A stretch of 64,000 nucleotides of DNA from Pseudomonas triticicola (lineage in GTDB: Bacteria > Pseudomonadota > Gammaproteobacteria > Pseudomonadales > Pseudomonadaceae), in contig NZ_JAHSTX010000001.1 of NCBI RefSeq assembly GCF_019145375.1, positions 2,331,001 through 2,395,000 of the forward strand, written 5' to 3'. Shown in pieces: positions 1 through 9,185 of this stretch. Positions within the stretch are counted from its first letter, which is position 1. The number at the start of each line of letters is the position of its first letter. The notes under the pieces are model-generated. The model was not told where the DNA came from. It was given only the letters and a program-made list of their open reading frames with translations, and did not search any database. Position numbers and translations under genes: made by a program.

Positions 1-775
1 CCACCACAAAAACAAAGTGGGAGCGAGCCTGCTCGCGAATGCGTCAGGCCAGTCACATCCACACTAACTGACACACCGCTTTCGCGAGCAGGCTCGCTCC
101 CGCAGGGATTGGCGGCGTGCATTCAATTTGCAGACGGCCACAAAATATTGTGGGAGCGAGCTTGCTCGCGAAGGCGTCAGGCCAGTCACATCCACACTAA
201 CTGACACACCGCTTTCGCGAGCAGGCTCGCTCCCACAGGGATTGGCGGCGCGCATTCAATTTGCAGACCACCACAAAAACAAAGTGGGAGCGAGCCTGCT
301 CGCGAATGCGTCAGGCCAGTCACATCCACACTAACTGACACACCGCTATCGCGAGCAGGCTCGCTCCCACAGGGATTGGCGGCGTGCATTCAATTTGCAG
401 ACGGCCACAAAATATTGTGGGAGCGAGCCTGCTCGCGAAGGCGTCAGGCCAGTCACATCCACACGAACTGACCCACCGCTTTCGCGAGCAGGCTCGCTCC
501 CACAGGGATTGGCGGCGTGCACTCAATTTGCAGACCGCCGCAAAAACAGTGTGGGAGCGAGCTTGCTCGCGAAGGCGTCAAGTCAGTCAAATCCACACTA
601 ACTGACACACCGTTTTCGCAAGCAAGCTCGCTCCCACAGGGATTGACGGCGTGCGCTCAATGTGTAGACCGCCACAAAAACAACGTGGGAGCGAGCTTGC
701 TCGCGAAGGCGTCAGGCCAGTCACATCCACACTAACTGACACACCGCTATCGCGATCAGGCTCGCTCCCACATGA
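1..775. repeat. Tandem array of REP doublets (BIME-like), about six units
   Basis: Forward REP cores (GTGGGAGCGAGC then TGCTCGCGAA) begin at about 17, 150, 284, 417, 551 and 685, a period of 133-134 bp. Each is followed about 65 bp later by the inverted core (TTCGCGAGCAGGCTCGCTCC), giving about 12 palindromes. The spacer between arms is nearly constant. The segment before the forward core alternates between two types over the first four units, so a dimer of about 267 bp seems to have duplicated. The array may continue left of the window. No gene is supported here: open frames through it are repeat translations. REP arrays of this kind lie between genes in pseudomonads and are mobilised by RAYT transposases; none is seen in this window. 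Confidence 0.95.
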
Positions 776-800
776 AAACTGCTCGTGTAATAGAGACCGG

Positions 801-1724
801 TTAAAGCGCCGGAATATTCAGCGGCGCCGCCATGAACTGGCTGATCCGCGAGCGCAGCCATTTCTCTGCCGGGTCGTTGTCGTGCACCCCGCTCCACGCC
901 ATCGACAATTGCGCGGCATCGATCGGGAATGGCGGGTCTTCGGCACGCAGGGCGCAGCCTTCGACCAAGGCACAGGCGGCGTAATCCGGCACCGTGGCGA
1001 TCATCTCGGTACCGGCGAGCAAGGCGCGCAAGCCGCTGAACTGCGGCACACCAAGAACCACCCGGCGGCAGCGGCCGATCTTGGCCAGATCCAGGTCGAT
1101 ATTGCCGCTCAGATCACCGGAGAACGACACCATTGCATGCGGACGCGCGCAATATTCGTCCAGCGTCAGCGGCCCCGGACGGTCGTCGCCGCGCAGCACT
1201 TTGCAGGGAATATCACGCAGCTTCTTGCGCTTGGCATTGGCCGGCAGATCCGTGGTGTAGCTGACGCCCACGGAGATTTCGCCAGAGGCCAACAGCGCCG
1301 GCATCAACAGGTAGTTGGCGCGGCGTACCACCACGACAATCCCCGGCGCCTCCTGCTGAAGCTGGCGCAACAGCGGCGGAAACAGACCGAACTCGGCGTC
1401 GTCCGACAGTCCGATGCGAAACACATCACAACTGCTCGCCGGTTCGAATTCCTTGGCGCGGCTGACTGCGCCGGAAATCACGTCCATCGCCGGTTGCAGC
1501 TCCTTGAGGATCGCCAGCGCCCGCGCCGTCGGTTCCATACCGCGACCGTTGCGCAGCAGCAACGGATCGTCGAACAGATCACGCAAGCGCCCCAGCGCAG
1601 CACTGACCGCTGGCTGGCCCATGAACAGTTTTTCGGCAACGCGGGTCAGGTTCTTTTCGAACATCAACGCTTCGAAAATCACCAGCAGGTTCATGTCGAC
1701 GCGGCGCAGATCGTTACGGTTCAT
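801..1724 (-). CDS. LysR-family transcriptional regulator
   Basis: 307 aa, the usual LysR length. The N-terminal winged helix (about residues 8-67) has the family pattern: NLLVIFEAL, then LTRVAEKLFMGQPAVSAALG, then LRDLFDDPLLLR. The rest is a substrate-binding-like effector domain. The ATG at 1724 is preceded by AAGGA about 10 nt upstream. It lies 54 bp downstream of the MBL-fold hydrolase on the same strand, so the two are probably co-transcribed and it may regulate that gene. The inducer cannot be read from sequence. The REP array begins just past its stop codon. Confidence 0.9.
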   Translation of the reverse strand: MNRNDLRRVDMNLLVIFEALMFEKNLTRVAEKLFMGQPAVSAALGRLRDLFDDPLLLRNGRGMEPTARALAILKELQPAMDVISGAVSRAKEFEPASSCDVFRIGLSDDAEFGLFPPLLRQLQQEAPGIVVVVRRANYLLMPALLASGEISVGVSYTTDLPANAKRKKLRDIPCKVLRGDDRPGPLTLDEYCARPHAMVSFSGDLSGNIDLDLAKIGRCRRVVLGVPQFSGLRALLAGTEMIATVPDYAACALVEGCALRAEDPPFPIDAAQLSMAWSGVHDNDPAEKWLRSRISQFMAAPLNIPAL

Positions 1725-1778
1725 GGGCGTGGTTTCCTTATCGGTGTCAGACGCTTTATGCCACTGGCGCTGGGCACT

Positions 1779-2762
1779 TTACTCGATCAACGGCACTTTC
1801 GCCGCGCGTTTGTAAGGGCCGTACTCCACCGGCACCCACTGGAAATGCTTGCCCTCGGCGGCGATGTGGCCGATGCCCGGGAACGGCAGATGCGCTGCCG
1901 TCACCCAGGTCTTGCTCGCGGCCGCAGCACTGAACACTGCCTGCCGACTGGCGATCGCTTGCTGACTGTTGACGTCGAAACCGATCGAGACTTCCGGGTG
2001 CAAGAACTGCACCGCGAGGTTGTGCACCAGATCGCCCATGAACACGATGCTCTGCTGCTGCGAGGTGAAGCGGTACGTGGTGCTGCCCGGCGTATGCCCG
2101 GCTTCGAGGGTTGCTTCGACCAGTCCCGGCAATGGCGACTGCCCGGCGGCGAACGTCTTGAAGCGGCCAGCGGCAACATAGGGCGCGGTGGAATCCTGGG
2201 CAATCTTGAAGAACTCTTTGGCTCCCGCCGGAGCCTTGGCCAGTGCTGCCGGATCAAGCCAGTAATCGGCCTCTGCCTTGGCCGCATAGACGGTGGCATT
2301 GGCGAACAGCGGCTTCTTCTCTGCATCGACCAGACCACAGACGTGATCGAGGTGCAGGTGGGTCAGCAAAATTGTGTCGACCTGCTCAGGCTTGTAACCG
2401 GCGGCCTGCATGTTGGCCGAGAGTTGGCCTGCGGTGGCGCCGATGCACTGCCCTGCGCCGGTGTCGACCAGAATCAGTTGCGTGCCGGTGTTGACCAGAA
2501 AGGCATTGAACGCCGTCTGCACGCCCGGGGTTTCAATCGAACGGCGTGCGAGCAGCGCGCGAATCTCACTCTGGCTCATGCCCTGCAACAACTTCGGCGA
2601 CAAATCGTTGTAACCGTCGAACAACGCGGTGACTTCGTAATCGCCCACCGCCAAGCGGAAATAACCCGGCGCCTGAGTGCCCACCTGCGGCGCCTGCGCC
2701 ATCGCGCCGGACATTGCCAGCATGACCGCCAGGGTCGTTGCTGCTTTCATCAAGCCTTTCAT
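1779..2762 (-). CDS. Exported metallo-beta-lactamase-fold hydrolase
   Basis: 327 aa from the ATG at 2762, chosen because AGGGGA lies just upstream and the product then starts with a clear signal peptide (MKGLMKAATTLAVMLAMSG, cleavage near AMA-QA). An open frame extends further upstream but has no ribosome site. The zinc motif THLHLDH matches HxHxDH. AGHTPGSTTYRF and FMGDLVHN supply later metal-site histidine and aspartate positions. These are features of the broad periplasmic MBL hydrolase group (quorum-lactonase-like, sulfatase-like and others). The substrate is unknown. It is transcribed toward the LysR gene and divergently from the AraC gene. Confidence 0.85.
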   Translation of the reverse strand: MKGLMKAATTLAVMLAMSGAMAQAPQVGTQAPGYFRLAVGDYEVTALFDGYNDLSPKLLQGMSQSEIRALLARRSIETPGVQTAFNAFLVNTGTQLILVDTGAGQCIGATAGQLSANMQAAGYKPEQVDTILLTHLHLDHVCGLVDAEKKPLFANATVYAAKAEADYWLDPAALAKAPAGAKEFFKIAQDSTAPYVAAGRFKTFAAGQSPLPGLVEATLEAGHTPGSTTYRFTSQQQSIVFMGDLVHNLAVQFLHPEVSIGFDVNSQQAIASRQAVFSAAAASKTWVTAAHLPFPGIGHIAAEGKHFQWVPVEYGPYKRAAKVPLIE

Positions 2763-2998
2763 TGCATTCCCCTTTGAACCTGGCCAACGGCGGCCGTGCT
2801 TTGTCGACATCGTCGCGCAAAGCACCGGGCGCTGACTTGCAAGGATGTGCTGAGTTCCAGCCTGAGCGAGGAAATTAACAACGATTAACTCGTCAGCCTC
2901 ACGCCCTCGCCCAACAATGAAGCCCTCTGCGCAGCGTTGCTTTTTTGACCTGAGGGAATGCGCCGACCGTGTATTCCCCACCGACACGGACCTTGGCC

Positions 2999-3430
2999 AT
3001 GGCTTATCTACAGCAAACCGTCGCCCTCGCCCCTGCCTGCGAACCGCGGAAGAACACGACTGGCGGACTCAGTCCGCAGCGCGAACGCCAGATCAAACAG
3101 TTGATCCTCGATCGCTTGGGCGAAAGTCTCGAAGTGGCTGAACTGGCCCGCGCCTGCTCACTGTCACGCAGTCATTTCTCCCGTGCATTCAAATGCAGCA
3201 CCGGCCTGTCGCCACAGGACTGGATCCGCGCCCAGCGCCTGGCCCGGGCCAAGTTGCTGATCCAGCACACCGACCTCAGCCTCACGCAAATCAGCCTGGA
3301 ATGCGGCTTCTGCGATCAGGCGCACTTCTGCCACATGTTCACCCGCAGCGAGGGCATCAATCCCTTCGCCTGGCGCTGTCGAGTCATGGGCAAGCCGAAA
3401 AACACCGCAGCACAGCCTGCGGTGTTTTGA
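2999..3430 (+). CDS. Short AraC-family regulator (DNA-binding domain only)
   Basis: 143 aa from the ATG at 2999. Nearly the whole protein is an AraC/XylS double helix-turn-helix: LEVAELARACSLSRSHFSRA, then GLSPQDWIRAQRLARAK, then a second HTH with SLTQISLECGFCDQAHFCHM. There is no effector domain, as in SoxS/MarA-size proteins. An in-frame ATG at 2969 would add ten residues and cannot be excluded. It is divergent from the MBL hydrolase across about 235 bp, so it may act on that intergenic region. Its last codons form the arm of a terminator hairpin. Confidence 0.85.
   Translation: MAYLQQTVALAPACEPRKNTTGGLSPQRERQIKQLILDRLGESLEVAELARACSLSRSHFSRAFKCSTGLSPQDWIRAQRLARAKLLIQHTDLSLTQISLECGFCDQAHFCHMFTRSEGINPFAWRCRVMGKPKNTAAQPAVF
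3399..3428 (+). terminator. Rho-independent terminator overlapping the AraC stop codon
   Basis: ACACCGCAG (3402-3410) pairs with CTGCGGTGT (3417-3425) across a 6-nt loop and is followed by TTTTGA. The TGA stop of the AraC gene lies in the tail, so the hairpin is inside the coding sequence. Confidence 0.75.
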
Positions 3431-3564
3431 CTGCTGCCGTTACGCCACCCGTTGCACTGATGCTCAAACCTGAGGATTATGCCCGGACACCCCGGATCAG
3501 ACGGCCTGCGCATGCGCCAGGGACTGATTCGCCCTGTCCGCCGCATCACCGCAGGAGCGCGCTG

Positions 3565-6489
3565 TTGAGCTTTTCCCCGAATCAGGCCATTGCGTTTGGC
3601 CCCTATCGGATTCATCCCGGGCAACGATTGCTACTTGAAGGCCAACAGCCTCTGCGCCTGGGACGGCGGGCGATGGATATCCTCCTGATTTTGCTGGCCC
3701 ACGCCGGTGAAGTGGTGAGCAAACAGCAATTGATGGCCGGCGTCTGGCCAGACAGCGTCGTCGAAGACATCAATCTGCGCGTGCACATGGCGGCCCTGCG
3801 CAAAGCGCTTGGCGACGGGCAGAACGGCCAGCGCTACATCGTCACCGTGGCGCAGCGCGGCTACAGTTTTGTCGCACCGATCGTGCTCGACAGCATCGAA
3901 CAAAAACCGGCGATGCCCGTCGCCAGACACAACCTGCCGCTGCGTCGTACGCGAATGATTGGGCGCCAGCCCGTGATCGATCACCTGATCGCGCAACTGC
4001 CGCGCCGACGCTGCATCACGCTGGTCGGTCCCGGCGGCATCGGCAAGACCACCGTCGCCCTGCGCGTCGCCGAACAATTGCTCGACCAGTATCGCGACGG
4101 CATCCGCCTGGTGGACTTGGCGCCCATTGCCGATCCCGCGCTGATCGGCTCGCATCTGGCGACGCTGCTTGATCTGTCCGCGCCAGAAGGCGATGCGCAG
4201 GCTGGTCTGGTCGACGGCCTGCGAGAACGGCAAATATTGTTGGTGATCGACAACTGCGAGCACTTGATCGATGCGGTCGCCGCGCTCAGCGAGCAGATTC
4301 TGCGGGGGGCGCCAAAGGTGCATATCCTCGCCACCAGCCGCGAGAGCCTGCGCGCGGAGGGCGAATTCGTGCAGCGTCTGCAATCGCTCGAATGCCCGTC
4401 CATGTCGACGCCGATGGAGCCGGCCGAGGCGCTGGGCTTTGCTGCGCTGCAATTGTTTGTCGAGCGCGCGACCGCGGCGCGGGAAAGCTTTCAACTGAAT
4501 CGCGCCGAGCTACCGCAGGCGATCGAAATCTGCCAGCGCCTGGACGGCATTCCGCTGGCGCTGGAACTGGCCGCCGCACAGGTCAGCGAATTGGGCATGG
4601 ACGGATTGCTCAAGCAATTGCGCGAGGGTTTGCCGCCATTGTCGGCCGGACACCACAGCAGCGCCGAGCGCCACCTGACCCTGCGCGCAACGATGGACTG
4701 GAGCTTCAACCTGCTCAACGCCTGCGAGCAAACCTGTCTGCGGCGACTGGGAATTTTCCGCGGCAGCTTCACCCTCGCCTCGGCGGCAGCGGTGGTCATC
4801 GGCCAACAGATCGATCCCGGCGCGGTGTTCACCGCAGTCACGCAACTGGTGGCCAAATCCCTGCTGAGCGTCGAAGTGGGTGACGAAGATGTTTTCTACC
4901 GGTTGCTCGACACCACGCGCCACTACGCACTGGAAAAACTCGAACAGGCCAACGAGCTCAGCGCAACCCGCCAACGCCACGCCGAGCGCTGCCTGACACT
5001 GATGCAGCAGGCGCAGGCGGATTGGGACAATACTCCGACTGTATTGTGGATGGAGCGCTATGCCAGGGGGCTGGAGGATCTGCGCGCGGCGCTGGACTGG
5101 AGCCTCGACGGGCCGGGACCGGAGGAGCTGGGCGTGCAACTGGCAGCCGCGTCGGCACCGTTGTGGCAGGAGCTGTCGTTGCTGCGCGATTACAGCCGCT
5201 ACGTGCGCCGGGCACTGAGTCTGCTGGAGGCTTCGCCAGCAGACTCGCTCCTGCCGCCCTGCCCTCGCCTGCAAATCGCCTTGAAACTGGCGCTCGGCAG
5301 CGCTAGCTATCACACCTGGGGCGGCACGCCACAAACCATCCAGGCCTTCGTCGACGCCTGCCGCTTAGCCGAAGAACACGGTGACTTGGCCGGGCAACTG
5401 CGTGCGATATCAGGGCATATGGCGGTCAATCTGAGTTGCGGGCATTACCGCGTGGCCTTGGCCCAGAGTGAGCAATTCGACCGCATCGGCGTGCACGGCG
5501 AGCCACTGCTGTCGCTGAGCACGCATCGCTTGCGCGTGCTGGCCCTGCATTACGCCGGCGACCAACCGCAGGCCCGCGTACATGCCGAGCAGGTGCTGCA
5601 ACGCATGGCCCACAGCGGCCATCTCAATCGTTTCACCCATGGCTTTGGCGTGCAGTACGACCAGAGCGTCGCTTCACTGACGGTACTGGCCCGAGTGCTG
5701 TGGTTGCAGGGTTTGCCCGAGCAAGCCTGGCGCGCCGCACGACAGGCGCTGGATATTGCCGTGCAGATCGACCATGGCACATCGATCTGTTACACCCTGG
5801 CGCTGGCCAGTTGTCTGATCGCCCATTACAACGGCGACGCCGCCAACGCCCGCGCGCTGCTGCAGTTGCTGCTGGAACAATCGCAGAAGCACTCGGTGCA
5901 GCTGTTCAATAACTGGGGCCGGCAGTATGCGCAGGTGATCGATCCGGCTAATGCCGTGCCCGTACCAGTACAGAGCAGCGGTTTGATCCGGGAAGTGATG
6001 GTTACGCTGGATGAGCGCTTTGTCGATGATGCACTGGTGGAGCGGGCGCGCACCGGGGATGCGGGTTGGAGTGCAGCGGAAATACTGCGGGCGCGGGCGG
6101 TGGCATTAGTGAAGGGTCCAGAGTGGCCGATTCGCGAGCAGGCTCGCTCCCACAAGGGGTCGGTGTCGGGCGCAAATTCCGAGTTGTGCGCTGTTTCCTG
6201 TGGGAGCGAGCCTGCTCGCAAATCGGCCCGCTCAGACACCGCTGAAACCCGAGAAGCCGAACAAACCCTGCAACAAGCTCTGGCCATCGCCAGAAGCCAG
6301 GGCGCCCTCGCTTGGGAACTGCGCAGCGCCATGGACCTTGCTCAATTATGGCAACGCCAGTCCCGCTATCGCGAAGCTTTGGATTTGCTCAGCCCCCTCT
6401 ACCGGCGCTTCACCGAAGGCTACGCCACCCCGGACTTGCGCAAGGTCCGCCTGCTACTCGACAGCCTGCGCGAGCAGTGTCCGGCCTGA
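3565..6489 (+). CDS. Winged-helix/NTPase regulator with TPR-like C-terminus, carrying an in-frame REP doublet
   Basis: 974 aa from a TTG start at 3565. The frame is open far upstream, but AGGAG at 3553-3557 lies 7 nt before this TTG and the protein then starts at the wHTH domain, matching its neighbour. Residues 5-110 are an OmpR-type winged helix (GRRAMDILLILLAHAGEVVS, then QRGYSFVAP). Walker A GPGGIGKT is near 155, Walker B LLVIDNCEHL near 225 and GIPLALELAA near 328, an NB-ARC/STAND-like NTPase. Helical TPR-like repeats follow from about 450. Residues of about 852-889 are translated REP palindromes (GSEPARKSAR) spliced into the repeat region without loss of frame. Its signal is unknown. 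It is probably a signal-integrating transcription factor related to AfsR/MalT in design. Confidence 0.85.
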   Translation: MSFSPNQAIAFGPYRIHPGQRLLLEGQQPLRLGRRAMDILLILLAHAGEVVSKQQLMAGVWPDSVVEDINLRVHMAALRKALGDGQNGQRYIVTVAQRGYSFVAPIVLDSIEQKPAMPVARHNLPLRRTRMIGRQPVIDHLIAQLPRRRCITLVGPGGIGKTTVALRVAEQLLDQYRDGIRLVDLAPIADPALIGSHLATLLDLSAPEGDAQAGLVDGLRERQILLVIDNCEHLIDAVAALSEQILRGAPKVHILATSRESLRAEGEFVQRLQSLECPSMSTPMEPAEALGFAALQLFVERATAARESFQLNRAELPQAIEICQRLDGIPLALELAAAQVSELGMDGLLKQLREGLPPLSAGHHSSAERHLTLRATMDWSFNLLNACEQTCLRRLGIFRGSFTLASAAAVVIGQQIDPGAVFTAVTQLVAKSLLSVEVGDEDVFYRLLDTTRHYALEKLEQANELSATRQRHAERCLTLMQQAQADWDNTPTVLWMERYARGLEDLRAALDWSLDGPGPEELGVQLAAASAPLWQELSLLRDYSRYVRRALSLLEASPADSLLPPCPRLQIALKLALGSASYHTWGGTPQTIQAFVDACRLAEEHGDLAGQLRAISGHMAVNLSCGHYRVALAQSEQFDRIGVHGEPLLSLSTHRLRVLALHYAGDQPQARVHAEQVLQRMAHSGHLNRFTHGFGVQYDQSVASLTVLARVLWLQGLPEQAWRAARQALDIAVQIDHGTSICYTLALASCLIAHYNGDAANARALLQLLLEQSQKHSVQLFNNWGRQYAQVIDPANAVPVPVQSSGLIREVMVTLDERFVDDALVERARTGDAGWSAAEILRARAVALVKGPEWPIREQARSHKGSVSGANSELCAVSCGSEPARKSARSDTAETREAEQTLQQALAIARSQGALAWELRSAMDLAQLWQRQSRYREALDLLSPLYRRFTEGYATPDLRKVRLLLDSLREQCPA
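6125..6228. repeat. REP doublet inside a coding sequence
   Basis: The left arm 6125-6154 (GGCCGATTCGCGAGCAGG and on) and right arm 6199-6228 are near-perfect inverted copies of 30 nt, with the same core as the array at 1-775. The host frame reads through both palindromes without a stop. Confidence 0.92.
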
Positions 6490-7935
6490 CGCATTGCGCG
6501 TGCGGCTGAGATAGCGCGCATGACGCTGTTGCAGTTCGAGCATGTCGTCGCTGCGCTCAAAGCGATCACGGGCATAGCGGCGTACGGTGTTGAGCATCCA
6601 ATAGCGCGCCGTTGCTCGGTTGGGTTCTTGAATGAGCAACGACTTGCGCGCCAACCCTTCGATAATTTCGGTCAGCCTGGATCCCGCCAGATCCACGCTG
6701 CTGATCACGCTCAGTGCCGCCTCCAGGGTAAAGCCCGTGCTGAACACCGAAAGCCGCAGCAGCACCCGCTGTTCCATTTCCGTCAGGTACTGGAAGCTCC
6801 AATCGATCGCAGCGGCCATTGACTGATGGCGCGGCTCCGCGGTGCGCCGTCCTTGGCCAAGCAACTGCAGACCGTTTTCAACCTGGGCCTGTAAGCCGAT
6901 CAAGCCCAGCGCATCGATCTGCGCAGCGGCGAGCTCGATCGCCAGCGGCAGACCGTCCAGTTGACGGCAGATCTCGCGCACGCCTGACAAATCCTGTTGA
7001 CGCAAACTGAAGCCCTGTTGCCGCGCTCGCGCGCGATTGACGAATAGCTGCACCGCCGGATAGCCCATGGCTTCCTCGACGGAGTTCAATGTAGAGCGCT
7101 TGGGAATCGCCAGCAGCGGCACGTAATGAACGGCTTCCTGTGGAATGTGCAAGGCTTCGCGGCCGGTGACCAGAATCGACAGGCGAGGCGCGGCATGCAA
7201 CAGGGTCTCGACCAGAGCCGCGCAGTTGTCGCGCTGGTGATCGCAGTTATCCAGCACCAACAAGGCCTGCCGCCCGGACAGTGTGAAGAAGTCTGTATTC
7301 AGGACGTGCAACAGGTGCTCGAGCAACGGCTTGTCATCTTTGAGGCCGGCAAGGTCGACCCACCAGGCGCCATCACGAAAGTATTGCAGCAGCAACTCCG
7401 CCACGCGCAGTGCCACAGTGGTTTTGCCGACACCCGGCGCACCGGTAATGGTCATCAAGCGGCATACCGGCATTTGTCGAACCAGACTACCGATCAGGGC
7501 GTCGCGCCCACTGACTGGCGTCAGTCGTGCCGGAAGATTGTGCAGTGGCGTGAGGGCGGCAGCGGGCATGTGCAGCGCATCACTTGTGCCCTGCTCCACC
7601 GGGGCGACAAAACTGTAGCCGCACTGCGCCACGTGAATGATGTAACGCTGGCCGTTGGTGCCGTCGCCCAGTGCGCGGCGCAACGCCGCGATGTGCACCC
7701 GCAGGTTGATCTCTTCAACGATCGATGTCGGCCACACACGAGCAATCAACTGCTCTTTGCTGACCACCTGCCCCGCGTGTTCAAGCAGCACCTGCAGAAT
7801 ATCCATGGCGCGCCCGCCCATGCGTAGCGGCTGCTCCCCTGCAAGGACCAGACGTTGGCGCACATGAAAGGCGTAGGGGCCAAAACGCAGCACCGAACCT
7901 TGGCTTGTGTCGTTGTGATTATTCATGCCAAACAT
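6454..7935 (-). CDS. Winged-helix/NTPase regulator, paralogue of the preceding gene
   Basis: 493 aa. Residues of about 15-115 are an OmpR-type winged helix (GGRAMDILQVLLEHAGQVVS, then QCGYSFVAP) clearly similar to the gene at 3565. The NTPase follows with Walker A GAPGVGKT, Walker B LLVLDNCDH and GLPLAIELAA. It stops soon after the NTPase and winged-helix linker and lacks the long TPR-like C-terminus of its neighbour, so it is either a naturally short form or a truncated one. The start may be the ATG at 7935 or at 7926; neither has a strong ribosome site. Its 3' end overlaps the convergent neighbour by 36 bp. Confidence 0.8.
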   Translation of the reverse strand: MFGMNNHNDTSQGSVLRFGPYAFHVRQRLVLAGEQPLRMGGRAMDILQVLLEHAGQVVSKEQLIARVWPTSIVEEINLRVHIAALRRALGDGTNGQRYIIHVAQCGYSFVAPVEQGTSDALHMPAAALTPLHNLPARLTPVSGRDALIGSLVRQMPVCRLMTITGAPGVGKTTVALRVAELLLQYFRDGAWWVDLAGLKDDKPLLEHLLHVLNTDFFTLSGRQALLVLDNCDHQRDNCAALVETLLHAAPRLSILVTGREALHIPQEAVHYVPLLAIPKRSTLNSVEEAMGYPAVQLFVNRARARQQGFSLRQQDLSGVREICRQLDGLPLAIELAAAQIDALGLIGLQAQVENGLQLLGQGRRTAEPRHQSMAAAIDWSFQYLTEMEQRVLLRLSVFSTGFTLEAALSVISSVDLAGSRLTEIIEGLARKSLLIQEPNRATARYWMLNTVRRYARDRFERSDDMLELQQRHARYLSRTRNASGRTLLAQAVE

Positions 7936-8016
7936 CTTGGCACTGTTGCGTGACGATACAACCGCCGGAGCCGACGCAGCACGGACATCCGGCTGCGTCT
8001 GACGGACAGAACCGCT

Positions 8017-8967
8017 CTAGCTGAACTGTTCGCGGTACTGCAAAGGCGTAAGACCGAGCTTTTCGGCGAACAACGAGCGCATGTGCCGAACGCTGCCAAA
8101 GCCACTTTTATAAGCGATGGTTTTCAATGGCAGATCGCTGGTTTCCAACAGGTTTCGCGCGCAGTCAATGCGCGCACTCTGCAGAAACTCCATTGGAGTC
8201 ATCTTGACGTCACGGGCGAACAGGCGAGCAAAGTGCCGTGCGCTCATATTCGCCAATCCGGCCATGCGCTCCACTGTGAAGGGCTCATCCAAGTGTTCAA
8301 GTACGTAATTCTGCGCGCGGGTGATGGGCGTTTCTTGCGGTGAGACTGCCGCCATCAACGGGCTGAACTGCGCTTGCCCGCCTTGGCGCTTCATGACCAC
8401 CAACAACACCTTGGCGACGTCCTGGGCGATTTTCTTGCCGTGATCCCTGGCCACCACCGCCAGCGCCAGATCGATGCCAGCGGTTACGCCCCCCGAAGTG
8501 ATGAGATTGCGATCCTCAACGTAGATCTGGTCGGTGGTCACCGTGGTTTTCGGAAAAGCCTTGATCAGACGCTCGGTGTAGTTCCAGTGCGTGGTGACGC
8601 GATAGCCGTCAAGCAGGCAGGCATGGCCGAGGATGAATGCGCCAGTGCAAATCGAACCGTAACGCTCCGCGCGCGGCACGGCTTTTTTCAACCAGCCAAA
8701 CAGCTCGGGAAATCTCTGGTTATAGGCGCCGGGGCCGCCGGGCACCAATAACAGGTCATAGCGCTCGGCCGCCTCGTCGATGTGCAGATCAGCCTGAACC
8801 TGTACACCATTGGAAGCCTTGAGCAAGCCGCGCTCCGTCCCTAGTGTCGTCAGTTGATAGTGCAAATCAGGTTTCAGATAACGGTTGGCGACTGAAAACA
8901 CTTCCAGCGGCCCGGCCATGTCGAGCATCAGAAAGTCGGGGAACAGCACCATTGCCACGGTTTTCAT
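8017..8967 (-). CDS. GlxA-type regulator (DJ-1/PfpI domain plus AraC HTH)
   Basis: 316 aa from the ATG at 8967. A longer frame starts at 9063, but the conserved domain begins at MKTVAMVLFPDFLMLDMAGP. Residues of about 1-190 are a class I glutamine amidotransferase-like DJ-1/PfpI fold, with the nucleophile-elbow cysteine in SICTGAFILG. Residues of about 215-316 are a C-terminal AraC double HTH (ERMAGLANMSARHFARLFAR, then LKTIAYKSGFGSVRHMRSLF). Proteins of this layout regulate catabolism of nitrogen compounds such as carnitine, glycine betaine or arginine. The ligand cannot be assigned. It is divergent from the pirin gene. Confidence 0.88.
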   Translation of the reverse strand: MKTVAMVLFPDFLMLDMAGPLEVFSVANRYLKPDLHYQLTTLGTERGLLKASNGVQVQADLHIDEAAERYDLLLVPGGPGAYNQRFPELFGWLKKAVPRAERYGSICTGAFILGHACLLDGYRVTTHWNYTERLIKAFPKTTVTTDQIYVEDRNLITSGGVTAGIDLALAVVARDHGKKIAQDVAKVLLVVMKRQGGQAQFSPLMAAVSPQETPITRAQNYVLEHLDEPFTVERMAGLANMSARHFARLFARDVKMTPMEFLQSARIDCARNLLETSDLPLKTIAYKSGFGSVRHMRSLFAEKLGLTPLQYREQFS

Positions 8968-9185
8968 CGCAGGTTTCACACTTATACATGGGTCAAAACG
9001 CACTTCAGCCGGGGCATTATGGCCGACTGTGTCGTCATGAGCGTGTTCGAATGGGTGAACCATAACGCAAAACTGTCAACCTCAGCCGGACAGTCTTTCA
9101 ATTTCCATCTACTTATTGCCTCACCGGGTAACCAGTAACCTTCTCCTCACTCGGACGAATTCACGTCCAGCCAGGAGATTTCATC

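Noticed and set aside
64..735. Several 60-73 codon frames in the array
   Set aside because: All are translations of REP repeats (GSEPAR, GASLLA) in different frames.
1..775. CRISPR-like regular repeats
   Set aside because: The repeated cores are palindromic REP sequences with near-identical spacers and there are no cas genes, so this is a REP array.
651..2777. Long plus-strand open frame of about 700 codons
   Set aside because: It starts in the REP array and runs antisense to the LysR and MBL hydrolase genes, both with clear domains. It is a GC-rich shadow frame without recognisable domains.
3193..3564. Upstream extension of the wHTH-NTPase gene
   Set aside because: It would overlap the AraC gene and its terminator; the TTG at 3565 has a strong ribosome site at the domain boundary.
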